From Carettochelys insculpta (lineage: Eukaryota; Chordata; Testudines; Carettochelyidae), in assembly GCF_033958435.1 (NCBI RefSeq), contig NC_134137.1, forward strand, positions 238,808,501-238,872,500: a DNA stretch of 64,000 nt, given 5' to 3'. Under the pieces are notes generated by a model that was not told where the DNA came from, did not search any database, and worked only from the letters and a program-made list of their open reading frames with translations. Positions within the stretch are counted from its first letter, which is position 1; the number at the start of each line of letters is the position of its first letter. Position numbers and translations under genes: made by a program. Below are positions 33,690-43,779 of this stretch, one piece after another.

Positions 33690-36600
33690 ACTTTGGATCC
33701 TACCTGATGTTTAGTTAGGCTTACTTTGACAGGGGATCACACCTTAGTCTTTTGAACTTCTGTCTTGTCTGTTGCCACTACACATTTTTGTACATGCAAA
33801 ATTTGCATCTGCAAGTTTTGCACCAAGGCTTTTGATAAGGCTTCCATAAGCATAGGAATTGGAAGAATCATATTTTCCCAGAATGTCATTGGTCTTCCCA
33901 CCAAGGCCTTACAAGAGGACAAGGCTTTGAATCAGCATTCCGTAGCTCTGATTAGTACCAGTGGGAATAGTTATCTTAATTACTGTGTGAAGCCTTTACT
34001 CCTTTTCTTCATCTGTTTTATTCATTCACGTCCTGCTGCCACTGGATGCCAGGGCATATGAAACTTCTACTTGATGTTTAGTGGTATGTACTCTTCATTG
34101 ACAATTGACCTTACAGATCTGCTCCTATTGTCTAAGTTAAGAACCTTAGGGAAACCCTCTCCCCACAGAACAAGATTACATGCCAACTCTTTTGCCAGAG
34201 AGGTAGGGCAGTTATATTTAGAATGGACAAGACCTCTACCCAATGTGAAAAAGCCTCCATAACCAACAGCACATATCTGTTACCCCTGGCTGTTAAGGGC
34301 AACTCAGCAATGTAGCTAATTTGAATTTGTTCACATCTACCCTAGGTGGCTGTCTTATGAAATTCTCTGTTTTTTGTTAGCTGGATTACATCTGGTAGAA
34401 ACCAGAAAAACATCAAGATGCCCCTTCAAAGCCAGCCTGTCTTGGGCCTCTGCCTGTTTGGGGTGATTGCCTGCAGTGGACTCGTGCACATATAATAAAA
34501 AAACCTTTTCCCTTACCACATGGTACAATGCCTACCAAACCATCTGCTGATGTCACACATGAGACCCCTGCTCTGCTACTAAGTCCTGACCTTCTACATT
34601 TCCTCCTAGGCTACCGGCTTGCTTCCAAAGTGGGCCTAACTCCAAACTCTGTTCTCGAATGCTTTGCAGCCGTTCTGCCTTGGCTGGTTGTGATTGCTGC
34701 TGAGCTTGAGTGGGAACTGCTACCGGGATGGCTGCCAAAGCAGTTTATCGAGGCCAGAGTGGTCCAGTGTCTGCCGCATCTTCGATTGCTAGGTTGGCTG
34801 CCTGATTCTCTTTTGCAAGGGACCTTTCATGTTGTGTGCCCCAATTTTAACAATATCTACTCTATCAAACTTCTTGGCAATGTCATCCAGCATTTGCCAT
34901 GTGGTGCTCAATTCAATCCCTCCTTCAGTAGTCGCCTGTTACATGTTTTGAGCCCACCTGGCTAGCAGTAACACAGCTCCCCTGAATACCTACCCATGTT
35001 TAGAAATACGGTGTCCTTAAAGCGCGATCCCCTTTCTCCCATTAGCACACTGAGAACTGCTGTCAGTTTCAAGTACCAAGCTGATTTACTCCCACAGTTA
35101 TACTGTAGGGTATCTGTGATCATTCTGTCCCTTAGCATCACCTTCTTTCCTTTTGTACTGATGCATAATGGCAGCTTCCATTTGCACCCCAAACCTCTGC
35201 GGCTTCTTTAATCTTGCTGGTGTGCAATTTTTTGAAGACTGGATTGTGGGTGCTGGAGGAGCAAACTTTAAATTATCGTGGCAATTTTACTCCATTACTT
35301 CAGTTTTTTAAGCTGAACAGCTGCCACATTTTCTCTTGGCAAAGCCTATTTCTGAACGCTTTCATTGCTTACTTGGCCAGTCAATATTCTTCTCTCTAGC
35401 AGTACCGAAAACGAGGGGTGGGGAGGGGTGAGAGAGCTGTAGTGACTGACAGGGAATACTTCCTGACCTCCCATCAAGTATTTGTGCTTGATAATATCCC
35501 GGTATGCTGCCAACGTATTTTTTTTTCACTCCAATTATGCTTGAGTTCCACATACTGCAGCAGTTGGGAGGAGAATGCCATTGGCTGACCCTAATCTCTC
35601 TTATACTGTTTGGAATTGACACAGGAGATGTAAACAGGTTATTCTCATCAGGCTAGCCAATACTGGAGCATTCTTCAAAAGGTTTTTCAGTGTAACTGCA
35701 GCTTCTGAGTGATATTTCCATTCATTGCAGTGTGGTGCCTTACCCATTCACGTGATGGGCTTGGTGTCTCTGCAGGAATGGGGAGGGAACTCCTTGCAAA
35801 ACACAGTTACCCCACAAAAGGTTGTCCTGACAGTTAGTCCATGGGGATGGGCAGCCTGTAAATTAACGCTGCTCTCCACTGACTGATCCTCTACCTTCTT
35901 TAGCTCTGGAAATGCCCAAGGGTGGTGACTCTTTTTTTAAGCAGCTGTGGTTTTTTCTACTATGCAACTTTTAATCCTACCTGCTGCAGACACTGCAAAG
36001 CCTCAGATAGATTCTATTTATGTTCTTCTTCCATAGGGCTTCATATCAATATGTCATCCACACACTGGGTCAATCTAGCTGACCAAGGAGAATCCCAGAG
36101 ACAATGCTTTTCATGGGCATGGATGGTCATTGTACTGGGAGTATGATCTGTGAATGTTGTATGCTTCCCAGTCCTCCTTGTAACAACCATCCCTGTTCTG
36201 ACATTCTGGAGCTAGAAGGAGGAACCAGATCTCATTGCTAATGTCCATGATTGAAAAAACTCATTTTTCCTGAAGAGAATTTCAAGCTCATTTCTGGGTA
36301 AGTGCTCATAGGGCAAAAACCATGGTGTCTATCATTTACACTTCTGTAGTCTATGGTCACTCTCCACCCATCTCCTGGCTTCTGAACTGGCCAGGCTGCA
36401 GAATTACATATCAAAGATATTGGCTTTATCACAGCTTGTTCTAACAAGGCCTCCACTACATCCTGAATTGCAACTAAGGACCTTTTAGGTGCTGGATGCT
36501 ACCTCTGGATTAGTGGATCCTCCCTTTCAAGTAACTTCTCAGTGCCCACCTGACCATATTTCTCCCTTCTGACAAGCATCCATACATAGGTATTCCTGCC

Positions 36601-37700
36601 CTGATATTTAGTAAAATGTTGTTTTTTTTTGTTTCCACACACTGACTATAGTGGTTTTTACCTTAGGGCATCCCCAGCCATCCTCTGAAATGGGGTTAAG
36701 AAGAACATCTGTAGCACATACATCTGGCAACCTTATTGGAAATTTACCATGTGAGCCTTCTCCATGGGCTGGCCCAGCTGCAGAACTTTCAATCTCTTTA
36801 CTTCTTCCTCTGATCCTTCCTTCCTTTCTAAGCTCCCATGTTCTTGCTCTCCTCGTCCCTTGTCCTGCAGCAGCTTGCCTCTGGGGCTGGATTTCTCTCA
36901 GACCATCTTGGTTTCCACCTCCAAAACTGGTGTTTGGTTCAGCCAGGCTCAGCTCTGGCTAGGAAACTCACCAAATGACTGGAATCAGGGTTGAACTGCA
37001 AAACACGTTCCTTACATTCCAGAGGGACCGCAGCTAACAACACTTCAGTATGTGTTTTCTCTCCTTTTGTTAATATATTACATGCATCCTGCCTTTGCAG
37101 ATTCTGCCACTAAAGGAGGCAATTTTCCAGTTCACTTGGATGCTCCTCTGAGAGGATCTTCATGTAAAACACCTCCATTTGAGCAGATGTAAAACGATAC
37201 AGCACTCTTACCAATTATTCCACCAAAGCAGTGTCACCAGTAAGTTAGAACCTGTACTCATAAATGCTCTGAAGAGCTGTGAAATACTTTATCCCATTTC
37301 TTCATAGTTATATGGTTACTTAATGGTGTTTGAAAGAGGCTATTCCTTTCAAACACCATTAAGAAAACCTATTCCAAACATCCCAAGGAAGGATTCCCCA
37401 GTTGTTAATAGGGGAGTCCATCTCTTGGATGGAGAGATTACAAGTTTCAGTAACAATCCTAGCACCCTTTTCGCCTTGTCTCTTGACTTTTAATGGGGAG
37501 CTGGGGCATGCACCCCAAACCTCTGGTAAATTTCTAAAACATAGACCCTGAGTAACTTGTTTTAGGAGTCTCAAAAGCAATGTGGGTTGTGAGTACCCAT
37601 GTGGGCCCCACTGCACAGTTACATCCCATAGCTACTCTATCAACTGGGGAAAACTCTTCTGGAGCCTGCCACCAAATATCATGTGGGTATGTTTGGTGAC
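33690..37700 (-). pseudogene. Decayed endogenous retrovirus, gag-pol remnants
   Basis: On the minus strand the remnants appear in retroviral order. A gag-like stretch (about 37000-37320) includes TSAQMEVFYMKIL and LENCLL. The reverse transcriptase (about 35950-36650) has NSAAWPVQKPGDGWRVTIDY and CVDDIL at the YxDD position. RNase H C-terminal sequence (about 34700-34960) has DDIAKKFDRVDIVKIGAH. Integrase (about 33700-34280) has AFSHWVEVLSI, a FHMPWHP stretch and VGRPMTFWEN. Stops and frameshifts are everywhere. No env, primer-binding site or long terminal repeats were identified. The RT and integrase wording resembles class I (gamma/epsilon-like) retroviruses, but class assignment by eye is weak. 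The plus-strand open frame at 34528-34965 is antisense to the RNase H remnant. Confidence 0.7.
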
Positions 37701-38245
37701 ATTGTGTTTAACTCATTCCACCAGTGTCCTGGAAACCTCCTTACATTTGAATTCTTTTAGTACCACTGCTAAGTTGTGAAGTCACAATTCTTGACAACAA
37801 AATGGACTCTGGCATCCGAGTCATGTTAACACTACGTTGGGATTCTGTATGAGACCTCTTTCTGCTTGGGTCTATACAAATTCAACTCCAAATGTTGGTA
37901 TTGAGATATTTTTATTTGGCTTACAGCACTACACTGCTAATTAGGTCAGACTCAAAGGCAGAGAATGAGTGAAGGTACACCACAAACCTGAAGCTACACA
38001 GAAATCCTCTTTCTTGATAAAGATTTTCACAGCCCATTCAATTTACTGTATGTTGCACTGCTCATACCGGGCTTGGCTTGGTCACATTATAGGAACCAAT
38101 CCCTGGACAACATGCTCTGTCCACACACTGTCCATGCATGACTTAGTCTTCTAACTCATTTTATGTTGGAGGCTTATTTTCCTCCACTTTTTTTGTCTAT
38201 TGCAAATGGTCCACTGGGTGCTCCCCTATCAGGCATTGCCTCTAA

Positions 38246-39912
38246 GGCTGCGTCTACACTATGACATACATTTGAATTTAAGGTAGTTAGTGCGATACTA
38301 CCACAACTGTCTTCATTGTAATGCCATTAGATTGATTTAGGGAGCACTAATATCAATATTACAATATCATCAGTACCTGGTAGGTGTAGCATCAAGTTCA
38401 AATTTAAAAGTTTGAATAAAGGCCAGTGTGGAAGTGCCACGTCTTAAAATCGAATTTATTAGCCTCCAGAGGTGTCCCATATGTAACCCACAATGCTTCT
38501 CAATTCTCTGCTCTGGCCACTGCTGTCCAGGTGCACAGGAATTAGGTAACAGGAAGACCATGAATTTCAATTCAGTACCAGGAAGCCTGTGGACGTGGGG
38601 TGGTTTTTGTATGAGAGGCTGAGAAACATCTTTCTTTCTTTGCTATTAGCAATGTGAGCGCATCTACCCATTACTAATAGCCCCAGCACGGAGTTTGTGG
38701 ATCTGTCTTTACACTTGGTATTTTATTTTCTGCTCTGCCTGGCGCCAGCCACTGCCCTGCCACACCACGTGGCAGAAAGGCAGTTGTGGGGGTCATGCTT
38801 GCATGAGAGGCCAAGAGCTTCTCAGCACTTTACCTTTGTGCACACATCCTCCTCCCCCACAGGTGCCATGCAGTTGGGGTCTTTCACATGTTCAGCCACA
38901 TCATGTGGATAGCCCCTGACCCAACAAAAGGATGTGCCCGCCATGCGGTGCTGACCATGCTGCCAGGCAGCAACATGTTCGGGATTGTATGTGGTGAGGG
39001 CTCCAAGGGCAGGAAAAAATTCTGGGGAGTAGTCTCCCTGATGGCGAAGATTTTAGGGGGCTTGCTGCTGCTGGTGGGACTACTTCAACTGGCTTCCCAC
39101 TGAAACTCTCCTGTGTCCGCCACCCCAACAAGGACCTGGGGGACTAGCTGTCACTGGGGGGAAGTCTCCCCCAGCAGCTAAGATTTTTGGGGTCTTGCTG
39201 CCATCCCCCATGTTGGCAGTTTCTGTGTAGTCTGTGTAGTGAAGAGCCAAAACAAAAATCTTTTTTCCTTAGCCTTTTCTGTCCTCTGTCTTCTAACTTT
39301 GTACCCCTTCATGCAGGTAAGAGTGGGTGGAGGGCCAGTTGAGAATAGAGTGTACACAAAATCTGTATAATGAACTGGGAAGCCAAAAACCCTTTCCTCA
39401 GCAACTCTGTTTTTTTCAAAAAACTTTACTATCAGCTCTTCCTTCATGCTTTTCATTGTCCTATGTTGTGTTCAGGGATTAGGTGCAGTGAAGGGATGGG
39501 AACAGCTGTGGATGGCCAGTTGAGAAGACACACACTTACTGATTTTTATAAAATCGTTGATAATTCAGTCATGGAAGAAAGAGATTTCTGTTAACTTTGC
39601 CATCTTTGTTGATGCCCTACTTTTCCTTCCTTCTGACTGGAAAAATGGACATTTGCTTACCATGGGAGGGGAATGGGCAATGCAATGTGTGAAGATGATG
39701 TCAGATACCTGTGAACAGAACCAGAATGCTATAGGGATGAGGGAACTGTGGGATAGGTTCCCACAATGCACTTCAGCAACGGTTGATGTTTGCCAATGGA
39801 GTGTGTCAGCAAAAAGTTGACTGTGTGAGGAGCAAGTGGGAAATTTATAAAATCCAGCATTACAAAATCGATATTAATAAATTTGAATTTATCTTGTAGT
39901 GTAGGCGTAGCC
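38246..39912. mobile_element. 1.67 kb element with terminal inverted repeats, interior unrecognised
   Basis: The left end GGCTGCGTCTACACTATGAC and the reverse complement of the right end GGCTACGCCTACACTACAAG are inverted repeats, continuing into matching AAATTCAAAT tracts. Flanking triplets are TAA and TCA, one mismatch from a Harbinger duplication. Interior open frames are short (for example 38888-39103 plus and 38901-39131 minus) and I do not recognise a transposase. A repeated CCCCCAGCAGCTAAGATTTT-like segment occurs around 39040-39195. It is probably a non-autonomous or internally deleted Harbinger element. Confidence 0.65.
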
Positions 39913-40064
39913 TCAGCTTAATGACCCGTTTCCCTATCTCTGTTTGCCCAGGCTTTCTGTTTCCAGTCTACTGATTTATTTATCTCCCTAATCCTGTCTC
40001 CCAAGAAATTAGCCCTCTTGCTTGCCTGGGGTTCTTTTGTTGATTATGCATAATGTGCCGAGTC

Positions 40065-40285
40065 TGAAATTTGAGGGAGGTTTCAGGAAAGGCAGTCTGA
40101 TGCTGGAAATACAGCACTAAAGTGGGAACCAGGAGATCTGGATTCTAATCTTGGCTGTGCCACTGGCTAGCTGTGAGACCTTGGGTATATCACTTCACCC
40201 CTCTGGGCCTCTGTTTCCCATGCTGCCCCTAGTGTGTCTTGTCTTATTTAGATTATAAGCTCTCTGGAGAAGGGCACTCTATTAC
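40065..40285 (+). repeat. MIR-like relic, relatively complete
   Basis: The order is AACCAGGAGATCTGGATTCT, TGTGCCACTGGCTAGCTGTG, GACCTTGGGTATATCACTTC, TCTGTTTCCC and then ATTATAAGCTCTCTGGAGA. This is the MIR-type head, core and tail on the plus strand. Confidence 0.6.
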
Positions 40286-40288
40286 TTA

Positions 40289-40566
40289 GGCCTGGTCAAT
40301 CCCTAAAACTTAGATTGATCTAGCCATGACATTCAGCGCTATGGGATGTCATTAGGTTTACCTACGCCTCATCCCCTCCCTCTACTCTCCACAAGAGACA
40401 CTGGTAGGTTGGTAGAAGGATTCTTTCATCAACCACCACTGAAGGTAGTGGCTTTACCACAGCATCAAAATAACACCTCTGGTCTCTATTGCAAGTGTGT
40501 CTACTACAGCAGCGTAACTGCAGCACTGTTGCTGTGCTGCTGTGGTGCTTATATTGTAGCCATACC
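40289..40566. mobile_element. Degraded MITE of the GGCCTGGTC type
   Basis: The left end GGCCTGGTCAATCCCTAAAA and the right end (reverse complement GGTATGGCTACAATATAAG) are weak inverted repeats. Flanking triplets are TTA and TCA. There is no coding sequence. Confidence 0.5.
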
Positions 40567-40569
40567 TCA

Positions 40570-41759
40570 AGTAGAGCTAGCATGCATGAGGCCCTGATCT
40601 CAGCTGAGGCCATTAGGCAGCATGTAATTACAAATAATAAAACACGTTTATAGAGGTAGGTTCCCATTAGGAATAGCAGTTATATCAAGTGAAATATGTT
40701 GTACATTTCTGGAGAGATTTTGTTTGCTCCACTAAAGGTCTTAGGTCTCAGCCTGACAGTCATATCTGTAGAACTGTCCAGATGTCAAACGCTTGCCTTG
40801 CTTATAATCTGTGGTCCCTTTCATGGTAAGGGTGAGTTTGTTATTACAGCTGGTTGAAATAATATCACCTTTTCAGCATTGTAATACGTGATCAGATCTA
40901 CCATCTGGGGTCAACTGTAGTAGTTTCTGGTCTCTGTACAATGGTTCTTTCCATTGCTATGTTGCCTTTATCCTAGTTTTAAAAAGAAAAGGTGTTTGGG
41001 GCCTGGCTCATAAATTATTGCACTCACCTAGACCTCTGAAATAAATCCATATAACTGGGGACTTCTAGCCCAAAGGTGCACAGCCTTGCCCCTTCCTGGT
41101 GATTATGTGATTTCTGCTGTCATAAAAAGACATGGATTGGCCATATTAACTGTTGTAACGAGGAGATGTCCAGCTAAGAACAGCTCAGTGTTCAAGCTAT
41201 AAAAGAGCTTTAGCCTCCTTTCATATGAAAAGCACTGTGCGTCAGGAGAAATTCCACTGAAGTCAGTGGCATGATGATGATAGAAAACTGGGGAAAGTCA
41301 AAAGACAATCAGGTCCAGGACTCATTGTCAGGAGGGAAACATAAAGAGGAATATGTTTCTACTCTCTATGAAATATTTAACCCAAACAATTTAAGTTTGG
41401 CAAAGTAGTAAGAAAATGAAAACAGAGTCTTACAATGGAAAATGTCAAGTACTCTTCTTAATAAGCAACACCGCCACTTCCCATTACTTTGCCAATGGGA
41501 GAGAATTGGGGCTGCATTACCCTATGGAGTTGTAGGTCAGGTCCTGACCCATGGGAGAAATGTGGTTTTATGTTGAACTGACTTGAAATGTTTTGGTTTT
41601 GTTTCAATTTTCCTGGTTGCAAATTTTTTAACAAAATCAAAATCCTCCCCCCCCCATTCAATTTTTATCAAAAACACATTTTCTAATTATTAAACATTTC
41701 CACAGAAAATTCCTAGCTAGTTCTAATTGTTTTAGATTAGATTACCATCTGCCAAATAT
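40570..41759. other. No gene recognised
   Basis: No repeat ends, tRNA-like sequence or protein domain were identified in this AT-rich stretch. Confidence 0.45.
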
Positions 41760-41774
41760 ATCTACTGAAGGGTG

Positions 41775-42157
41775 ACAGAGAGATAGCCATGTTAGTCTGT
41801 ATTCTATCAAAATAAAGCAGTCAAGAAGCACTTTAAAGACTAACAAAATGATTTATTAGGTGATGAGCTTTCGTGAGACAGACCCATTTATTCAGATCAC
41901 AGCTGTACAGGAACAGACTCAATATATAAAGAACAGAGATCCAAAAATTGTTATCAAGGTTGGCAAATCAGAAGAGCAGAAGGGTGGCAGGAGGGGGGGT
42001 GTGGGGTGGGAAAGTTAAGAGTTCGATAAAAAAGTATGTGAAAGAGTCCTTATAACGGGCCAGGTAATTGCTGTCCCGGTTCAAATCACATGTTGATGTG
42101 TCGAATTTGAATATAAATGATGGTTCTGAGCACTCCCTCTGTAAAGGATTGTTAAAT
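41775..42157 (-). mobile_element. Truncated Penelope-like end with 15-bp target-site duplication
   Basis: The 383-bp insert is flanked by ATCTACTGAAGGGTG (41760-41774) and ATCTACTGAAGAGTG (42158-42172), which differ at one base. Inside, the minus-strand order is the same as in the arms of the palindrome at 2.2-2.8 kb, including the GAATTTGAATATAAA spacer and the final GCTATCTCTCTG tail. A degenerate hammerhead-like core lies at 41869-41895 (CTGAATA in place of CTGATGA, GAAA kept). Confidence 0.8.
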
Positions 42158-42174
42158 ATCTACTGAAGAGTGTC

Positions 42175-43290
42175 AGTGGCTCCATTAGAGCTATAAAAGT
42201 TCCAGTTGTTTGGATCCTTTGATGAGCTAGGCGGTGCAGACTACCTTATTGTATATCATGCTACATCAACATGTTTGGTATTGCAGGGCTGCTCTTGAGT
42301 ATGGATTACTGGCAACATTGATTATTCTTTGTATTGGACTTAATAGTTTAAAAATCACGTCAGCTGACAAGGCCGAACACATTTTGAATTTATCATCCTT
42401 AAGGCTGTCCCTTTACATTTTAATGCAGGAATGAAAATCACAATTTTGGAACAGTTTGAATCCTAGGCCTCTTAGTTGCTTTTCACAGATAATCTAAACC
42501 TAATGACCCAGTCATCTTCCAATATAAAAATAACTTAACGTATATATTGTTTTGTACCTAGATGAACTGTGTGCTTCTGCCTTTAGTATTTGGTATCTTG
42601 CTGCTGTATTTGCCTGCTTCTGTTGATGTGACTTGGAAATCCTCACATGTCATTGATTTTTTTTTTTTCATTTTACACTCTACTTTTTCAGATCACATGA
42701 GTTCTCTTAGATCCCTCCCTTCCCTCTTGGTTTGGATGTGTCCTCCTGGAGGAATTGATTTCTGATATTTCAAAACCAGTTTCTGACTTCTTCCTCAGAC
42801 TTAAATAACTTGGTGACTCACAACTTTTTTAAAAAATAAAAGAATTAGGTGACTGCATGCGTCAGAGGAATGGAAATTGGGTATGTGTCCTTCATCACCA
42901 TCTGAGCCCCAGAAGTTAAAGATTGGAAAGTCCTTAATAAGATCATCCACTTCATCACCCTGCTAAGAAAAAAATTTTAAGACAGAGCACCGTCCATAGT
43001 GGGAAATATTTGACTCTGTTTCCAAACTGTCATCTTCAGGCTATTCTGCTGGACAAGAATGTAGAAGAGCTTGTGAGGAAGGAACCTGCAGAGGCTGAAG
43101 AAAACTTTCCCTAGAAGCTTCTCAAATAGATAGTGTGTAGACGGCATGGAAGGGGGGAGATTCCTCAGAGCAAGTGACTTCCTCCCCGAGCCAACCCAGC
43201 AACAAGGGAAACTAAAGTTGTACACCCACCAGGTCAGTATTAGAAAACAGGACTTCAGGCCCATATGCATGAATATTTGTAAACAAATAC
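42175..43290. other. No gene recognised
   Basis: Poly-T near 42659-42669. The frames at 42562-42765 and 42977-43309 have no recognisable domain. Confidence 0.45.
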
Positions 43291-43292
43291 AC

Positions 43293-43494
43293 ATCTCATA
43301 GAGCTGCAAGGGACCTCAGGAGGTCATCAAGTCTTGTTTTCTGCTCTCTTGGCAGGACCAAGCACCATGCCTGACAGATTTTTTTTTTTTTTAAAACTAT
43401 TTGCCCCAGATCCCTAAATGGCCTTCTCAAGCACTGAGCTCACAACCGTGGGTTTAGTAGGCCAGTGCTCCAACTGCTGAGCTATCTCACCCCT
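43293..43494 (-). repeat. Cry SINE (tortoise tRNA-Lys-derived SINE)
   Basis: Read on the minus strand it starts GATAGCTCAGCAGTTGGAGC with the polymerase III A-box-like part. It continues through ACGGTTGTGAGCTCAGTGC (B-box region) and CCATTTAGGGATC, and ends in a CR1-like tail (GATGACCTCCTGAGGTCCC). A poly-A run interrupts the middle (poly-T on the plus strand near 43380-43393). This family is the marker of hidden-necked turtles. Confidence 0.85.
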
Positions 43495-43498
43495 GGAA

Positions 43499-43576
43499 AA
43501 TCTTACCTGGCTGGGAATTGAACTGGAGCCATGAGGATGAGAGTAACAAATCCTAACCACTAGACCAAATAAGAGG
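43499..43576 (-). pseudogene. tRNA-Glu(CTC)-like relic
   Basis: On the minus strand the sequence reads TGGTCTAGTGGTTAGGAT (D arm and A box), then a CTCTCAT anticodon-loop-like stretch with CTC, then CAGTTCAATTCCCAGCCAGG (T arm and B box). This matches the layout of tRNA-Glu. The anticodon stem and acceptor stem are poorly paired, so it is a pseudogene or the head of a tRNA-Glu-derived SINE. It lies exactly between two opposed Cry SINEs. Confidence 0.65.
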
Positions 43577-43604
43577 CTCAAAGTAGGCCTACATAGGAAA
43601 AGAT

Positions 43605-43775
43605 GTGGCATTGGCCTGCTAAACCCAGGGTTGTGAGCTCAATCCTTGAGGAGGCCATTTAGGGATTGGGGCAAATAGATGTCAGGGATGGTGCTTGGTC
43701 CTGCCAAGAGGGAAGGGGACTGGACTAGATGACCTCCAGAGGTCCCTTCCAGCTCTAGGAGATGTGTGTATCTTC
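43605..43775 (+). repeat. Cry SINE, 5' truncated
   Basis: It begins inside the tRNA-derived head (GCATTGGCCTGCTAAACC) and runs through GGTTGTGAGCTCAATCCTTG, GGCCATTTAGGGATTGGGGC and the CR1-like tail (GACTAGATGACCTCCAGAGG, TCCCTTCCAGCTCT). The A-box part is missing. Confidence 0.9.
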
Positions 43776-43779
43776 TGTG

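Noticed and set aside
34528..34965. 145-codon plus-strand open frame
   Set aside because: It is antisense to the retroviral RNase H remnant and has no domain of its own.
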